A stretch of 64,000 bases of DNA from BJGV01 sp964196335 (lineage in GTDB: Bacteria; Pseudomonadota; Gammaproteobacteria; Burkholderiales; Nitrosomonadaceae). How positions within the stretch are numbered: position 1 is the first letter of the stretch; the number at the start of each line of letters is the position of its first letter. The notes under the pieces were generated by a model, which saw nothing but the letters and a program-made list of their open reading frames with translations, made no database searches and was not told the DNA's origin. Location of the stretch: NCBI GenBank assembly GCA_965238155.1, contig OZ250175.1:1426001-1490000 (forward strand), given 5' to 3'. This document shows, in pieces, positions 27,497 through 36,310 of the stretch. A program made the translations under genes and the position numbers.

Positions 27497-28462
27497 CTAC
27501 GACAGGGGTATTTTTAAATCCAGTAACGGACCTAAAGGCACTACACCGCTTGGGTTTATACTGGTATGGCTGCCATAGTAATGATTCTTAATGTGAAACA
27601 TATTAATTGTCCCGGCAATACCTGGCTGCTGATAAAGATCACGCGTATAAGCCCAAAGATTTGGGTAATCAATCAGGCGTTTCAAATTACATTTGAAATG
27701 TCCGACATATACGGGATCAAAACGAATCAACGTGGTAAATAAACGCCAGTCTGCTTCAGTGATTTGACGACCTGCCAGGTAACGTTGTGTCTCCAGTCTT
27801 TGTTCTAACCAATCCAATGTTTTGAATAACGGGATAACTGCTTCCTCATAGGCTTCCTGTGTCGTAGCAAAGCCAGCTTTATAAACACCATTATTTACGC
27901 TGCCATAGATACGTTCATTAAGCACCTCAATATCCTCACGTATATTTTCCGGATAATAATCATCTTCTACAACGCCTAATTCTTCAAATGCGCTGTTAAA
28001 CATACGTATGATTTCTGAAGACTCATTGGAAACTATCGTATTGGTTTTTTTATCCCAGAGCACCGGAACCGTAACACGTCCTGAATAAGTATTGTTTGCT
28101 TTTAGATAGACCTCTCGTAAATATGAGGCATTAAAAATAGGATCAGCAATTACACCTTCACCATCTTCAAAGGTCCAGCCTTCTTCTGCCATGTGCCAGT
28201 GAACAACAGATAAGGAAATAATTTTTTCCAGGCCCTTTATCTTACGAAAGATCAATGTGCGATTTGCCCAGGGACAGGCATACGACACATATAAATGGTA
28301 ACGACCAGCTTCAGCTTTAAATCCAGCATGCCCACCTGGTCCTGCGGAGCCATCAGGTGTGATCCAGTTTCGAAACCGGGCAGCTGAACGAACAAAGCGT
28401 CCTTTAGTTTCATTAGTTGGATACCAGGTATCCTGCCACTGACCATCAATTAATATGCCCAT
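27497..28462 (-). CDS. Glutathionyl-hydroquinone reductase (Xi-class GST)
   Basis: 321 aa. The active site YACPWANRTLIFRKIKGLE is at about residues 56-74, with the catalytic Cys of the CPWA motif. GSAGPGGHAGFKAEAGRYHL upstream and ADWRLFTTLIRFDPVYVGHF in the C-terminal domain are diagnostic of YqjG/EcmB-like proteins. It reduces glutathionyl-hydroquinones. Same strand as the ARH gene, with a 59-bp gap. Confidence 0.93.
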   Translation of the reverse strand: MGILIDGQWQDTWYPTNETKGRFVRSAARFRNWITPDGSAGPGGHAGFKAEAGRYHLYVSYACPWANRTLIFRKIKGLEKIISLSVVHWHMAEEGWTFEDGEGVIADPIFNASYLREVYLKANNTYSGRVTVPVLWDKKTNTIVSNESSEIIRMFNSAFEELGVVEDDYYPENIREDIEVLNERIYGSVNNGVYKAGFATTQEAYEEAVIPLFKTLDWLEQRLETQRYLAGRQITEADWRLFTTLIRFDPVYVGHFKCNLKRLIDYPNLWAYTRDLYQQPGIAGTINMFHIKNHYYGSHTSINPSGVVPLGPLLDLKIPLS

Positions 28463-28782
28463 TTCAATTCCCTATAAATTTATTTTGTTTAAAATCTTCA
28501 AAGACCTGCTTTCGATCCAAATCGGAAAATGATCCGTGACGATCTTCAACACTGATTGAACAAAATTATTTGTACATGGACACGCATCAAGAAAACAAAT
28601 TAATTTTATAAACCATTTTTACATATCCTCACACTATTCGTACCCTCTGTAGTAAATAAATCACATTTTTCAGACAGTAAGCGTTGTCAGACAGCCTCTG
28701 TTTGACAAAAAACGTCATTGTTTACCAAATTTTGAAAGAAACATATTTCTAGACCATTGATTTTTACAAAAGGAGTCTTATC
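28463..28782. other. Intergenic region upstream of the pilin gene
   Basis: About 320 bp, A+T rich, divergent between the GST gene and the pilin. Contains a near-perfect dyad at 28686-28706 (GTCAGACAG, CCT, CTGTTTGAC) that overlaps a TTGACA. No convincing -24/-12 sigma-54 site was seen. Confidence 0.5.
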
Positions 28783-29246
28783 ATGATTAAGCAAATACAA
28801 AAAGGTTTTACCTTGATCGAGCTGATGATTGTGGTTGCAATTATCGGTATTTTGGCTGCTGTAGCAATTCCGGCCTATCAGGACTATATTGCCCGTGCAC
28901 AAGTAACGGAAGCAATCAATCTGATGGGTGGTGTGAAAACACCGGTTGCTGAGTTTTATGCTGATAAAGGAGCATGGGCTACATCAACCGAATTTAATTC
29001 ACTTATAACCACACAGTCCGGAAAATATGTTGCTACCGTTACTCCGCTAACTCTGGCATCCGGTTTTCAGGTAACCGCAACGTTTAAGGCTACCGGTGTG
29101 AGTGCGCAGGCTTAATTAGCTCGTCCATGAGGTTAGTAGCAACAGGAAACGGACAGGAATGGTTCTGTGACGCAGCCGGGATTGTCTCTGTAGGTGGTAC
29201 AGACGGAACTACCGCTCTGCAATATCGCCCTGCAGCTTGTAAGTAA
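28783..29246 (+). pseudogene. Type IVa major pilin, frameshifted near its C-terminus
   Basis: Starts after AAAGGAG. The short leader and prepilin site are KGFTLIELMIVVAIIGILAA (processing after Gly). The first frame runs to GVSAQA and stops at 29113-29115. Removing two bases from the GCGC at about 29105-29108 continues it as SAGLISSSMRLVATGN, then WFCDAAGIVSVGG, and ends in QYRPAACK, the usual disulfide-bonded pilin tail, at 29246. The joined protein of about 153 residues has normal pilin length. As read, the protein lacks both Cys of the D-region. Confidence 0.9.
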
Positions 29247-29276
29247 ACAAGCCTGATCCCAGGTTAGTAATACCCG

Positions 29277-29310
29277 CCCCCGTCCACATATATGTGGACG
29301 GGGTTTTTTT
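29277..29310 (+). terminator. Strong rho-independent terminator
   Basis: CCCCGTCCACATA with its complement TATGTGGACGGGG, then seven T; ends the pilin transcript. Confidence 0.93.
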
Positions 29311-29341
29311 GTGTCTGATAAAGATGTGCTTAGATTAATAC

Positions 29342-29373
29342 GAAAGTCCGCTTCTGGCACAAAGCGGACAGTC
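29342..29373 (+). repeat. 33-bp palindromic repeat, copy 9
   Basis: Stem with GTCCGC/GCGGAC, loop TCTGGCAC. Confidence 0.85.
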
Positions 29374-29391
29374 AAAGACACTTCCACTCCC

Positions 29392-29610
29392 TTAGTATTC
29401 AAAACCAACTGTACCAATTACCTTAGACTTAGAATTATAGTAAGCTTTCTTTTTACCATTCAGTATAGTTGCAACTACCATAAATTCCTGAAATGAATCT
29501 ATGTTTACTTTATTAAATCTGCTGCCCCCATTTTTTTTAATTGAAAACCCTCCATTATTTTTTTGAAAATTCCACCCTATTCTATAGTCTTCAATAAGTT
29601 CTTTTGCCAT
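29392..29610 (-). CDS. Hypothetical protein (72 aa)
   Basis: Good ribosome-binding site (AAGGGAAAAAT before ATG). Small, basic, Asn/Lys/Gly rich: WNFQKNNGGFSIKKNGGSRF. No signal peptide. No family recognised. Its stop lies 18 bp from a palindrome. Confidence 0.5.
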   Translation of the reverse strand: MAKELIEDYRIGWNFQKNNGGFSIKKNGGSRFNKVNIDSFQEFMVVATILNGKKKAYYNSKSKVIGTVGFEY

Positions 29611-29750
29611 ATTTTTCCCTTAGGTTTTATTATTTAATGTGATCAAATATCACAAAATCATGTTAGTCTTTTAGCGTGGAATTGGCAAACAGCTAGATTA
29701 GAAATTTCTGTTATGTTGCTGGTAGTACAAATCGTGAATGGAGACTAGTA

Positions 29751-30085
29751 ATGCGAATTATTGTTTTCATCCTCGCTTTCTCTTTCCTCGCATTTAATGC
29801 GAATGCCGAATCCGTTTCTGTGAAATATCGGGGGGGGTAGTCGACCTTGCCTCATTTAAATGTAATTGGATAAATAGAAGTTCTCCTGTAAATCGTCTCT
29901 GTTATGACGAAAAAGAAACCTATGTAGTAGTGATGCTCAGGGACACTTACTATCACTATTGCGAGGTGCCAAAATCAACTGTCGCTACATGGTTCTCGGC
30001 AAGTTCAATGGGTAGGTTTTATAACACCTATATTAAAGGGAGATATGACTGTCGGGTTAACTGCATGCACATTTATGACGGCTAG
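29751..30085 (+). pseudogene. Secreted KTSC-domain-like protein, frameshifted in a poly-G tract
   Basis: ATG 29751 opens a signal peptide (IIVFILAFSFLAFNANA) followed by ESVSVKYRGG and TAG at 29838-29840. After a run of eight G at 29830-29837 the other frame continues VVDLASFKCNWINRS, RLCYDEKETYVVVML, YYHYCEVP and YIKGRYDCR, which is the KTSC pattern. Six or nine G would restore one frame. Unlike the other broken genes, the lesion is exactly at a homopolymer, so slippage is plausible. Confidence 0.72.
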
Positions 30086-30123
30086 CCATAAAACGAAAAC
30101 AGGTTATCAGGTCAAAAACCTTC

Positions 30124-30154
30124 GAATGTCTGCTTTTGGCACAAAGCAGACATT
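30124..30154 (+). repeat. 33-bp palindromic repeat, copy 10
   Basis: Clean copy except that the right arm ends at CATT. Confidence 0.88.
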
Positions 30155-30288
30155 GGTGAGCATCAGCTTTCATCCTGCCCATAACGTAAGATATTTCCTG
30201 TATTTATTCAATAGTGTGTGCTTTCTCACAGACAATACTGTTGAAAGTGATTAACCTCATATACGTACTGTTTATATCGGAGGTAATT

Positions 30289-30483
30289 ATGAATGCAAGC
30301 AAGTTATACGGCATTATAATTCTTCTTATGTTTTTACTTCTGGTCTTTGGAATAATAATCAAAACGGGTTTCAGTATGCTGGCTGATGAGTTAAAAACTT
30401 GGTTAATTCTCTTGTATGGAAAATATTCCAAATTAGATAAAGCTAACTGGCTTATCTTTGGAGCTTCGAATGAACCTGACTAA
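30289..30483 (+). CDS. Small membrane protein (64 aa)
   Basis: ATG at 30289 directly follows GGAGGTAATT, preferred over an upstream in-frame start. One strong transmembrane segment (YGIIILLMFLLLVFGIII, about residues 7-24), then a polar tail with LKTWLILLYG. Its last codons overlap the next gene by 14 bp. Family unknown. Confidence 0.6.
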   Translation: MNASKLYGIIILLMFLLLVFGIIIKTGFSMLADELKTWLILLYGKYSKLDKANWLIFGASNEPD

Positions 30484-30691
30484 TATTGCAGAACATAGAA
30501 TTAAGTTGCTATTCAAAAAATCAGAAGGCAGGGCTACTGAAAGTGATTTAAAACATATAGACAGGTTAGAAAAACTGATGCAAAAAACAGAAGCGGATTC
30601 GGTAACATTGGAAGAGGATAAGAGTTTCATGGAATATGCCAAATGGATGATTGCTGCGTTAGAGATCAAATCTGTCCAATCAGAAAACTAA
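30470..30691 (+). CDS. Hypothetical helical protein (73 aa)
   Basis: Start ATG 30470 is preceded by GGAG inside the end of the membrane-protein gene, so the two are coupled. Charged, helical, no Cys (MNLTNIAEHRIKLLFKKSEG). The pair looks like a two-gene unit, perhaps a membrane peptide and a soluble partner. Function not recognised. Confidence 0.6.
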   Translation: MNLTNIAEHRIKLLFKKSEGRATESDLKHIDRLEKLMQKTEADSVTLEEDKSFMEYAKWMIAALEIKSVQSEN

Positions 30692-30721
30692 CATCTACTT
30701 TTGGTACAAAGCAGACACTCA
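30689..30721 (+). repeat. 33-bp palindromic repeat, copy 11
   Basis: Overlaps the stop codon of the 73-aa gene and is followed 17 bp later by composite A4. Confidence 0.82.
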
Positions 30722-30737
30722 ATTCTTCGAAATAATT

Positions 30738-30835
30738 GGCGGCGGGAATCGAATTGCAGGCTGTAACCATTACCGTAAGCTATTCTACAATTCTCCTAAT
30801 TTCAAGATACCAACAAATATACTATTAAATTCAGT
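30738..30835 (+). repeat. Composite repeat type A, copy A4 (right end missing)
   Basis: GGCGGCGGGAATCGAA end, GCAGGCTGTAACC and CCAACAAATATACTATTAAA, then breaks off before the palindrome. Confidence 0.8.
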
Positions 30836-30927
30836 ATTTTACCGGGGAGGACTTCCTTATTTTGTGTCGGATAAGACTTCCCTATTCACTTATCGTAGAA
30901 AGTTGGTAAGTCAGGCCGGATAGAAAG

Positions 30928-31695
30928 CTATATCCCAATAATCCAGTCTTTAATTGTCTCGCTTGAGTAGCTTTTTCCGTTTTCCATCTTGACGGGAGTG
31001 GGCTTACCATCTATTTCTATCGTTCCATTTTCAAACTTTTTAGCTATTGACTCAGCCCGTTTATCAAGCCCCCATCTTGCGCTAATAGGGCTTCTTAGCA
31101 GGGCATCGTTCACTTGTATTGCTAGTGCCTTGATTGCGATTAACTTGGCCTTATTTTTTGCCGCACCTTTTTCTCCCCCTATCTTTAAATTTTCACTTTC
31201 TTTTAGCCCATGGATCACGCTTTTTGCTGTTTTTTCACCAAATAATAATGCCAATCCTTTTTGTTCACCCGCTTTGATTGCATATTTGAAAATCCATAGC
31301 CGATCAATGTCGTCGAATATTTTGTCTGGAATTTTTACGTCAACTTTCACTGGATTAAGATTGTCCAGACAATTTGGATAGTCTGATATATATTGTTGAA
31401 TCTGGTTAGGGTTATATTTTTGTTCTATTAGTAAACTGGACTGTATTTTCTTAAATTCATTAATAAATTGCTGTGGCATCCATTTGGGAAGACTCCCACG
31501 TATTCCATCGTAGAGTTCACCCACTAATTTCTGTAAAATCTTAAATGCTTCGAGGGTGCTTTTAGGCTGTTTTAGCATTATTTTATTAAATGTGGTTGTG
31601 TTTTCTGACGAGTAATCTTTACCACCTTTTGCAGTGTAGTACCTACCCTCTTTCCTTTCCACAATTTTGCAAAAAGAATTTGTATCACACAGCAA
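30928..31695 (-). CDS. Hypothetical protein (255 aa) bracketed by composite repeats
   Basis: Soluble, Lys-rich, mostly helical; no signal peptide. The first 40 residues (MLCDTNSFCKIV) may not be native and an internal start at MLKQPKSTLEA is possible. Segments such as SPISARWGLDKRAESIAKKF and SYSSETIKDWI look like a helix-turn-helix tail, but no family was recognised. It sits alone between A4 and B1, like a cargo gene. Confidence 0.6.
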   Translation of the reverse strand: MLCDTNSFCKIVERKEGRYYTAKGGKDYSSENTTTFNKIMLKQPKSTLEAFKILQKLVGELYDGIRGSLPKWMPQQFINEFKKIQSSLLIEQKYNPNQIQQYISDYPNCLDNLNPVKVDVKIPDKIFDDIDRLWIFKYAIKAGEQKGLALLFGEKTAKSVIHGLKESENLKIGGEKGAAKNKAKLIAIKALAIQVNDALLRSPISARWGLDKRAESIAKKFENGTIEIDGKPTPVKMENGKSYSSETIKDWIIGI

Positions 31696-31841
31696 CTTTT
31701 ACCCATAATACTGCATGGTCAGAAATCGCATCCTTTCTTCCGGCAAAAAGAATGGCAGGAAACAAGAAACCCGCCAATCACAAGGATTAAAGCGGGCTTC
31801 GTGTACTTCTTTAAACAGCATAAAACAAGTAAATGGTGTAG

Positions 31842-32018
31842 GGCGGCGGGAATCGAACTATAACTCGCTAATTCCTTATTAATCATAGTATTACATAAGG
31901 AATAGTAGCTCTAATTTCCTGAAGATACCCCTAACTCTACCCCCGGAATAACTGGCTGTTACCGGATTGTATAAGAAACTAGATGTGATCGTCTGCTTTG
32001 TGCCAAAAGCGGACGTTC
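31842..32018 (+). repeat. Composite repeat type B, copy B1
   Basis: GGCGGCGGGAATCGAACT end, a CCTTATTAATCATA block, GATACCCCTAACTC and TACCCCCGGAATAACTGG, then GTGATC and a palindrome in minus orientation at 31987-32018. Confidence 0.82.
31987..32018 (-). repeat. 33-bp palindromic repeat, copy 12 (end of B1)
   Basis: Loop reads TTTGTGCCAAAA, i.e. opposite orientation. Confidence 0.85.
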
Positions 32019-32109
32019 GGGAAAGTATTTAATAATAAAATACAGTAAAGAAGCCAGCTATTTTTATACTGCCCATTATTCTTGACCTTATTACTAAATA
32101 CTTAGCTGT

Positions 32110-33012
32110 TTACTCAAATTTCTTCACCAAAAAATCAACAAAGACGCGCACCTTAGCAGTAAGGTATTGACGATGGGGATAAACCGCATATATCCTAATT
32201 TCAACTTCGTCGTAATCCTCTAAAATAACTTCTAGTTCCTCATTCTCTATTTCCTTTTCACAACAAAATAGAGGTAATCGTGTAATACCGATACCACGTT
32301 TAGCCATGGCTATTTCTAGCTCAGCACTATTGCAAATTATACGCGGATTGATATTAACAGCAGTATGGCTACCAATCTTTGAGAATTTCCATACATTTGG
32401 ATTAGGCATTAATGAGTAAGTTAAACAATCATGCTGTTCCAGTTCTTTTGCTTCCAACGGGTATCCGTGTTGCTTTAAATAATCTGGTGACGCGACCACA
32501 ACACCTTTAGAGGCAGTGATTTTTCGTGCAACTAAGTTAGAGTCTTTAATCATACCGGCACGTATCACCAAATCATAACCTTCAGCTATAACATCAATCA
32601 TACGATCATTAAATTCTACTTCGAGGTTTATTTCAGGAAATTGCTCCATAAATTCGGGCAAGTACTTGCGTAAATAATTTAAACCAAAACTAACCGGTGC
32701 ATTTATCCGTAATAAACCACGAGGCGAGTCTTGCAACTGACTAATTGAACGTACAGCATTTTCTGCATCAATAACGATCTGATTACATCGGTCAAAATAG
32801 GCTCTGCCTGCATCCGTTAAGCTAATGGTTCGAGTGGTGCGATTGAGCAATCTACTTCCTAAACGCTTTTCAAGCCTGGTAATTTCCTTACTGACGAATG
32901 AAGTGGAATGTCCTGTTGCTAATGCGGCAGCAGTAAATGAACCCGCGTTAATCACTCCAACAAACACAGCCATACCATCTAAAAGATCGGTATTTGCCAC
33001 TTTTTGAGCCAT
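32110..33012 (-). CDS. LysR family transcriptional regulator
   Basis: 300 aa. N-terminal winged HTH (GMAVFVGVINAGSFTAAALA, TSFVSKEITRLEKRLGSRLL) and a substrate-binding domain (APVSFGLNYLRKYLPEFMEQ) of the CrgA/DmlR-like group. Divergent from the MFS gene with a dyad between them, so it probably controls the MFS-VOC-isochorismatase unit in response to an unknown effector. Confidence 0.92.
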   Translation of the reverse strand: MAQKVANTDLLDGMAVFVGVINAGSFTAAALATGHSTSFVSKEITRLEKRLGSRLLNRTTRTISLTDAGRAYFDRCNQIVIDAENAVRSISQLQDSPRGLLRINAPVSFGLNYLRKYLPEFMEQFPEINLEVEFNDRMIDVIAEGYDLVIRAGMIKDSNLVARKITASKGVVVASPDYLKQHGYPLEAKELEQHDCLTYSLMPNPNVWKFSKIGSHTAVNINPRIICNSAELEIAMAKRGIGITRLPLFCCEKEIENEELEVILEDYDEVEIRIYAVYPHRQYLTAKVRVFVDFLVKKFE

Positions 33013-33035
33013 TTTTTACCTTTATTACCACCTAA

Positions 33036-33056
33036 ATAGAAACAGTTCTTTTCTAT
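33036..33056. promoter_or_regulatory. Inverted repeat between lysR and MFS gene
   Basis: ATAGAAA and its complement TTTCTAT separated by 7 bp. Placement between divergent genes suggests the LysR operator. Confidence 0.55.
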
Positions 33057-33123
33057 ATACCATATTTATCTATAAATGGTAACAATCTACACTAGATTTA
33101 ACTTAAATCGAAACGGCAAAAAA

Positions 33124-34350
33124 ATGCAAAGAGTCAACAATACAGTAGTCATTATTCTTAGCTTAGGCGCAATTTTTTCACTCGCGCCCCTGGCTATTGA
33201 TATGTATTTACCTGCCCTACCTACGATGGCAGAAAACTTCGGCACACATATAGATAGTATGGAGGCTACTGTTTCTATATTTTTATTGGGTTACGCTCTT
33301 AGCCAATTAATTTTAGGACCAGTGTCCGACATGGTTGGCCGCGCACCCGTTCTCAACGGCGGTTTAATTTTATTTGCTATTTCGAGCTTAATGGTAGCTT
33401 TAGCTAGCACCACTATTGAACTTTATCTTTTCCGTTTTCTCCAAGCACTTGGCGGTGGCGCATCAGTAACGGTGTTTGCCATTGTGAATGATCGCTTTAA
33501 CGAAAAACAAAGCAGTCAAATTATCTCTTACATCATGGCAGTCGTTGCGATCGCACCTTTGGTTGCACCCGTTATAGGTGGTGAAATTTTAGTCGCATTT
33601 GGATGGCAGTGGATTTTCTATGGCTTAACAATTTATGCATTGCTAGTTATCGCGATGAGTATTTTCGTATTTGGTAAAGATACTAAAAGTCAAAGAGCCA
33701 AACCCGACACATTAATAGACCATTCGAACCCAATAAAGAAAATTATCAGCACTTATGCATATGCATTAAAAAGTCGCAGACTACTTGCACATATATTAAC
33801 CGGTAGCTTCGCATTCGCCGGGTTATTTGCATTTATTTCCGGATCACCATACGTATACATCGAATATTTCGGCATGGCCGCAAATCACTACGGTTATTTT
33901 GTTGCCGCAAATTCTAGCGTGATGATTGTGCTAAACATTATTAATGCTAAGTATCTTTATAGTTATGCATCTACACAAAAAATGATTGTTGCAAGTGTTC
34001 TACTTAGCGTTGTTTCGCTCACCATGCTAATTTCAGTTTTTATTAAGCCCTCCATTATTTTTATTGCAATTAGCACAGCCACTTTTATTGGTCTACTAGG
34101 ATTAATATCAGCAAATGCAATTGCTGGCGCGTTAAATAGCGTTAAAAAACATGGGGGGACAGTTTCCGCTTTATATGGCGTTACTCAGTTCACCTTGGGC
34201 GCTATATCAAGCGGAATTATCAGCGCAATCGTCAGTGATGATGCCAATACCATGCTAATAGTTATGTCAATTTTCGGATTACTCTCACTAGTTTGCGCGC
34301 TTCCACTATTAAATAACCAGACACATTCCCTATTACAAAACGAGGCTTAA
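33124..34350 (+). CDS. MFS drug-resistance transporter, Bcr/CflA family
   Basis: 408 aa from the ATG at 33124 (an in-frame ATG at 33076 adds 16 residues that look non-native). Twelve hydrophobic segments; PLAIDMYLPALPTMAENF (TM1-loop) and LSQLILGPVSDMVGRAPVL (motif A region) are typical of Bcr/CflA H+-coupled exporters. First gene of a plus-strand cluster; the VOC gene starts 2 bp after the stop. Confidence 0.9.
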   Translation: MQRVNNTVVIILSLGAIFSLAPLAIDMYLPALPTMAENFGTHIDSMEATVSIFLLGYALSQLILGPVSDMVGRAPVLNGGLILFAISSLMVALASTTIELYLFRFLQALGGGASVTVFAIVNDRFNEKQSSQIISYIMAVVAIAPLVAPVIGGEILVAFGWQWIFYGLTIYALLVIAMSIFVFGKDTKSQRAKPDTLIDHSNPIKKIISTYAYALKSRRLLAHILTGSFAFAGLFAFISGSPYVYIEYFGMAANHYGYFVAANSSVMIVLNIINAKYLYSYASTQKMIVASVLLSVVSLTMLISVFIKPSIIFIAISTATFIGLLGLISANAIAGALNSVKKHGGTVSALYGVTQFTLGAISSGIISAIVSDDANTMLIVMSIFGLLSLVCALPLLNNQTHSLLQNEA

Positions 34351-34352
34351 TC

Positions 34353-34787
34353 ATGTTAGATATTAAAAAAATAGATCACATTGGTATTCGTGTTCGCGAT
34401 AAAGACAGAAGTATTAATTTCTATGAATCTCTCGGCTTCGAGCTTATCACCGACTTAGGTTTCGAACACGGTCATCCTGTAATGATGCGAAATCCAAATG
34501 GTATTGTTCTGAATCTTCTTGGTCCAAGCAGTGAAGAAAAAGATGAAAACATACTGATGGATAATAAAGATAGAAAATATGCGGGATACACTCACATCGC
34601 ACTGCGAATTGCTTCCATTGAAGATGCTGAAAATCTTTTCAGCGCGAAAAATTATGTCATTACCGGACGAATGAATTTCAAAGGCATTAGCGCATTATTC
34701 ATTCGCGACCCGGATCGCAACGTTATTGAATTTGATCAATATGAAGGTGATGAGCCAATTACTCGCGCCTTTTCCCATAAACATTAA
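34353..34787 (+). CDS. VOC/glyoxalase family protein
   Basis: 144 aa. Two beta-alpha-beta-beta-beta modules; IDHIGIRVRDKDRSINFYES (about residues 5-24) and YTHIALRI, then FIRDPDRNVIEFDQYE supply metal-ligand His and Glu at the expected places. May be a lyase, dioxygenase or resistance-type binder. Cotranscribed with the MFS exporter. Confidence 0.88.
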   Translation: MLDIKKIDHIGIRVRDKDRSINFYESLGFELITDLGFEHGHPVMMRNPNGIVLNLLGPSSEEKDENILMDNKDRKYAGYTHIALRIASIEDAENLFSAKNYVITGRMNFKGISALFIRDPDRNVIEFDQYEGDEPITRAFSHKH

Positions 34788-34801
34788 ATACAGGAGCACT
34801 T

Positions 34802-35566
34802 ATGAAAACAAAATCAATTACCCGTTTAGTATTACTCACAACAAGCTTGATCTTTTCGGCATTAACATTTGCTGCGAGCAAATTACCCGTTGAAATAAAA
34901 AGTGTAAACGGTATTGCTACATATCCTGACGGGTATCAGGGAACTCCAATCCGTGCAGCGGATGAAGACCCCTTTCTCTCTCCAAGCAATTCAGTGCTTG
35001 TTCTTATTGATTATCAGCCACACATTATGATGGGTGTCAAAAACATCGACCATAAAACATTAATTAGTAATACAACTGCACTGATCAAATCGGCTGTACA
35101 TTTCAAGTTACCAATAATCCTATCTCATGTCGGTGTAGGCTATAACGGCTCAGCGCCATTTCTTGGAGAACTCCGCAAACTTGCACCCGATGCCATTGTT
35201 ATTGATAGAACTAGTGTCAATGCTTGGGAAGAATCGGAATTCGTTGCTGCCATTAAAGCTACCGGAAGAAATAAACTTATCATGGGTGGGTTATGGACCG
35301 ATGTGTGTTTGGCATACCCTGCAATTGAAGCTGTTGGCGCTGGTTACGATGTACATGTTCCGGAAGATATTGTTGGTAGCATTACACAGTTATCACACGA
35401 TAACGGTATGAAACGCATGATACAAGCTGGTGTTAAACCGATTACGTGGAACGTAGTACTGGCTGAATTACAACGTGACCACGCCAGAACTAAGACCGGA
35501 GTTGAAACTACACGAATCTTTCTGGAATACCTATTCAAAATGGATCCAGACAAAGGTTGGAAATAA
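34802..35566 (+). CDS. Isochorismatase-family hydrolase with signal peptide
   Basis: 254 aa. Signal peptide about residues 1-22 (SALTFAASK). The cysteine-hydrolase triad is visible: Asp in VLVLIDYQPHIM (about 61-72), Lys near RKLAPD and Cys in MGGLWTDVCLAYPAIEA (about 161-177). Export of this family is uncommon in proteobacteria but occurs in the YcaC-like branch. Starts 15 bp after the VOC gene. Confidence 0.88.
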   Translation: MKTKSITRLVLLTTSLIFSALTFAASKLPVEIKSVNGIATYPDGYQGTPIRAADEDPFLSPSNSVLVLIDYQPHIMMGVKNIDHKTLISNTTALIKSAVHFKLPIILSHVGVGYNGSAPFLGELRKLAPDAIVIDRTSVNAWEESEFVAAIKATGRNKLIMGGLWTDVCLAYPAIEAVGAGYDVHVPEDIVGSITQLSHDNGMKRMIQAGVKPITWNVVLAELQRDHARTKTGVETTRIFLEYLFKMDPDKGWK

Positions 35567-35599
35567 ATGTTTAATAAATTAATGGTTAACTTTATGATA

Positions 35600-35619
35600 G
35601 TGACCTCTACTGCGGTCAC
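35600..35619 (+). promoter_or_regulatory. Hairpin 1 upstream of SDR gene
   Basis: GTGACC with GGTCAC around an 8-nt loop. Confidence 0.45.
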
Positions 35620-35628
35620 CGCGAATCC

Positions 35629-35650
35629 GTTCTGTATCCAGATACAGAAC
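35629..35650 (+). promoter_or_regulatory. Hairpin 2 upstream of SDR gene
   Basis: GTTCTGTATC, CA, GATACAGAAC: a perfect 10-bp dyad, 20 bp before the SDR start. No T-tract follows, so operator rather than terminator is likely. Confidence 0.5.
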
Positions 35651-35670
35651 ATAGTGATAGGAGTCACAAG

Positions 35671-36279
35671 ATGAAGACTGTCATTCTTATTGGTGCAAAG
35701 GGTAGAATGGGACAAGCGGCGCTTTCAGGATTGGGTAATCACAAAGTGGTTACGGCCAGTCGCTCAGGTGCCGACTGTGACTACCAAGTCGACATTACCA
35801 GTGAAGACTCTATCAGAACATTGTATGAAGCCGTTGGTGATTTTGATGCCGTCGTAAACACTGTTGGTGTCTGTGAGTATGCCAGCTTTACTAAGATGAC
35901 AGAAGAACAGTGGATGACTACTGTCTCGAGCAAAATGATGGGGCAAATTAACCTTGTCCGTATCGGCCAGGAGTACATTGCTGATAATGGTTCGTTCACG
36001 CTGATTTCCGGTATTTTGAATGTTAAACCAATTCCATTTGCAATTGCTGATGCGACGACTAGTGGCGCCATAGATACTTTTGTTAAATGCGTTGCCTATG
36101 AAATGCCAAGGGGCATTCGTGTAAATGCTGTCAATCCAACCGTACTGGAAGAAGCCTGGGAGGTTTATGGTGAAATGATGCCTGGCTTCCAACCTGTTTC
36201 GAGCAGCTTAGTCGGCAAAGCCTTCGAGCGGTCTGTTGACGGGTTCATCACTGGCGAAGTTCTTTACGTAGATGCTTGA
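35671..36279 (+). CDS. Short-chain dehydrogenase/reductase, atypical
   Basis: 202 aa. Rossmann start VILIGAKGRMGQAALSGL (about 4-21) and FDAVVNTVGVCEYASF. The usual catalytic Tyr-x-x-x-Lys is absent: after LISGILNVKP the sequence is ADATTSGAIDTFVK. This fits the short SDR subgroup with the MPRGIRVNAVNPTVLEEAW tail, in which the Tyr is lost. NADP preference is suggested by TASRSG. Possibly the last gene of the LysR-controlled cluster. Confidence 0.85.
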   Translation: MKTVILIGAKGRMGQAALSGLGNHKVVTASRSGADCDYQVDITSEDSIRTLYEAVGDFDAVVNTVGVCEYASFTKMTEEQWMTTVSSKMMGQINLVRIGQEYIADNGSFTLISGILNVKPIPFAIADATTSGAIDTFVKCVAYEMPRGIRVNAVNPTVLEEAWEVYGEMMPGFQPVSSSLVGKAFERSVDGFITGEVLYVDA

Positions 36280-36310
36280 ACTTAGTTTCTTCTAATTCTT
36301 GTAATTTTAG

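Noticed and set aside
29133..29417. 94-aa minus-strand frame with TVRFVPEADFRINLS
   Set aside because: Runs through a palindrome and antisense to the pilin tail and its terminator.
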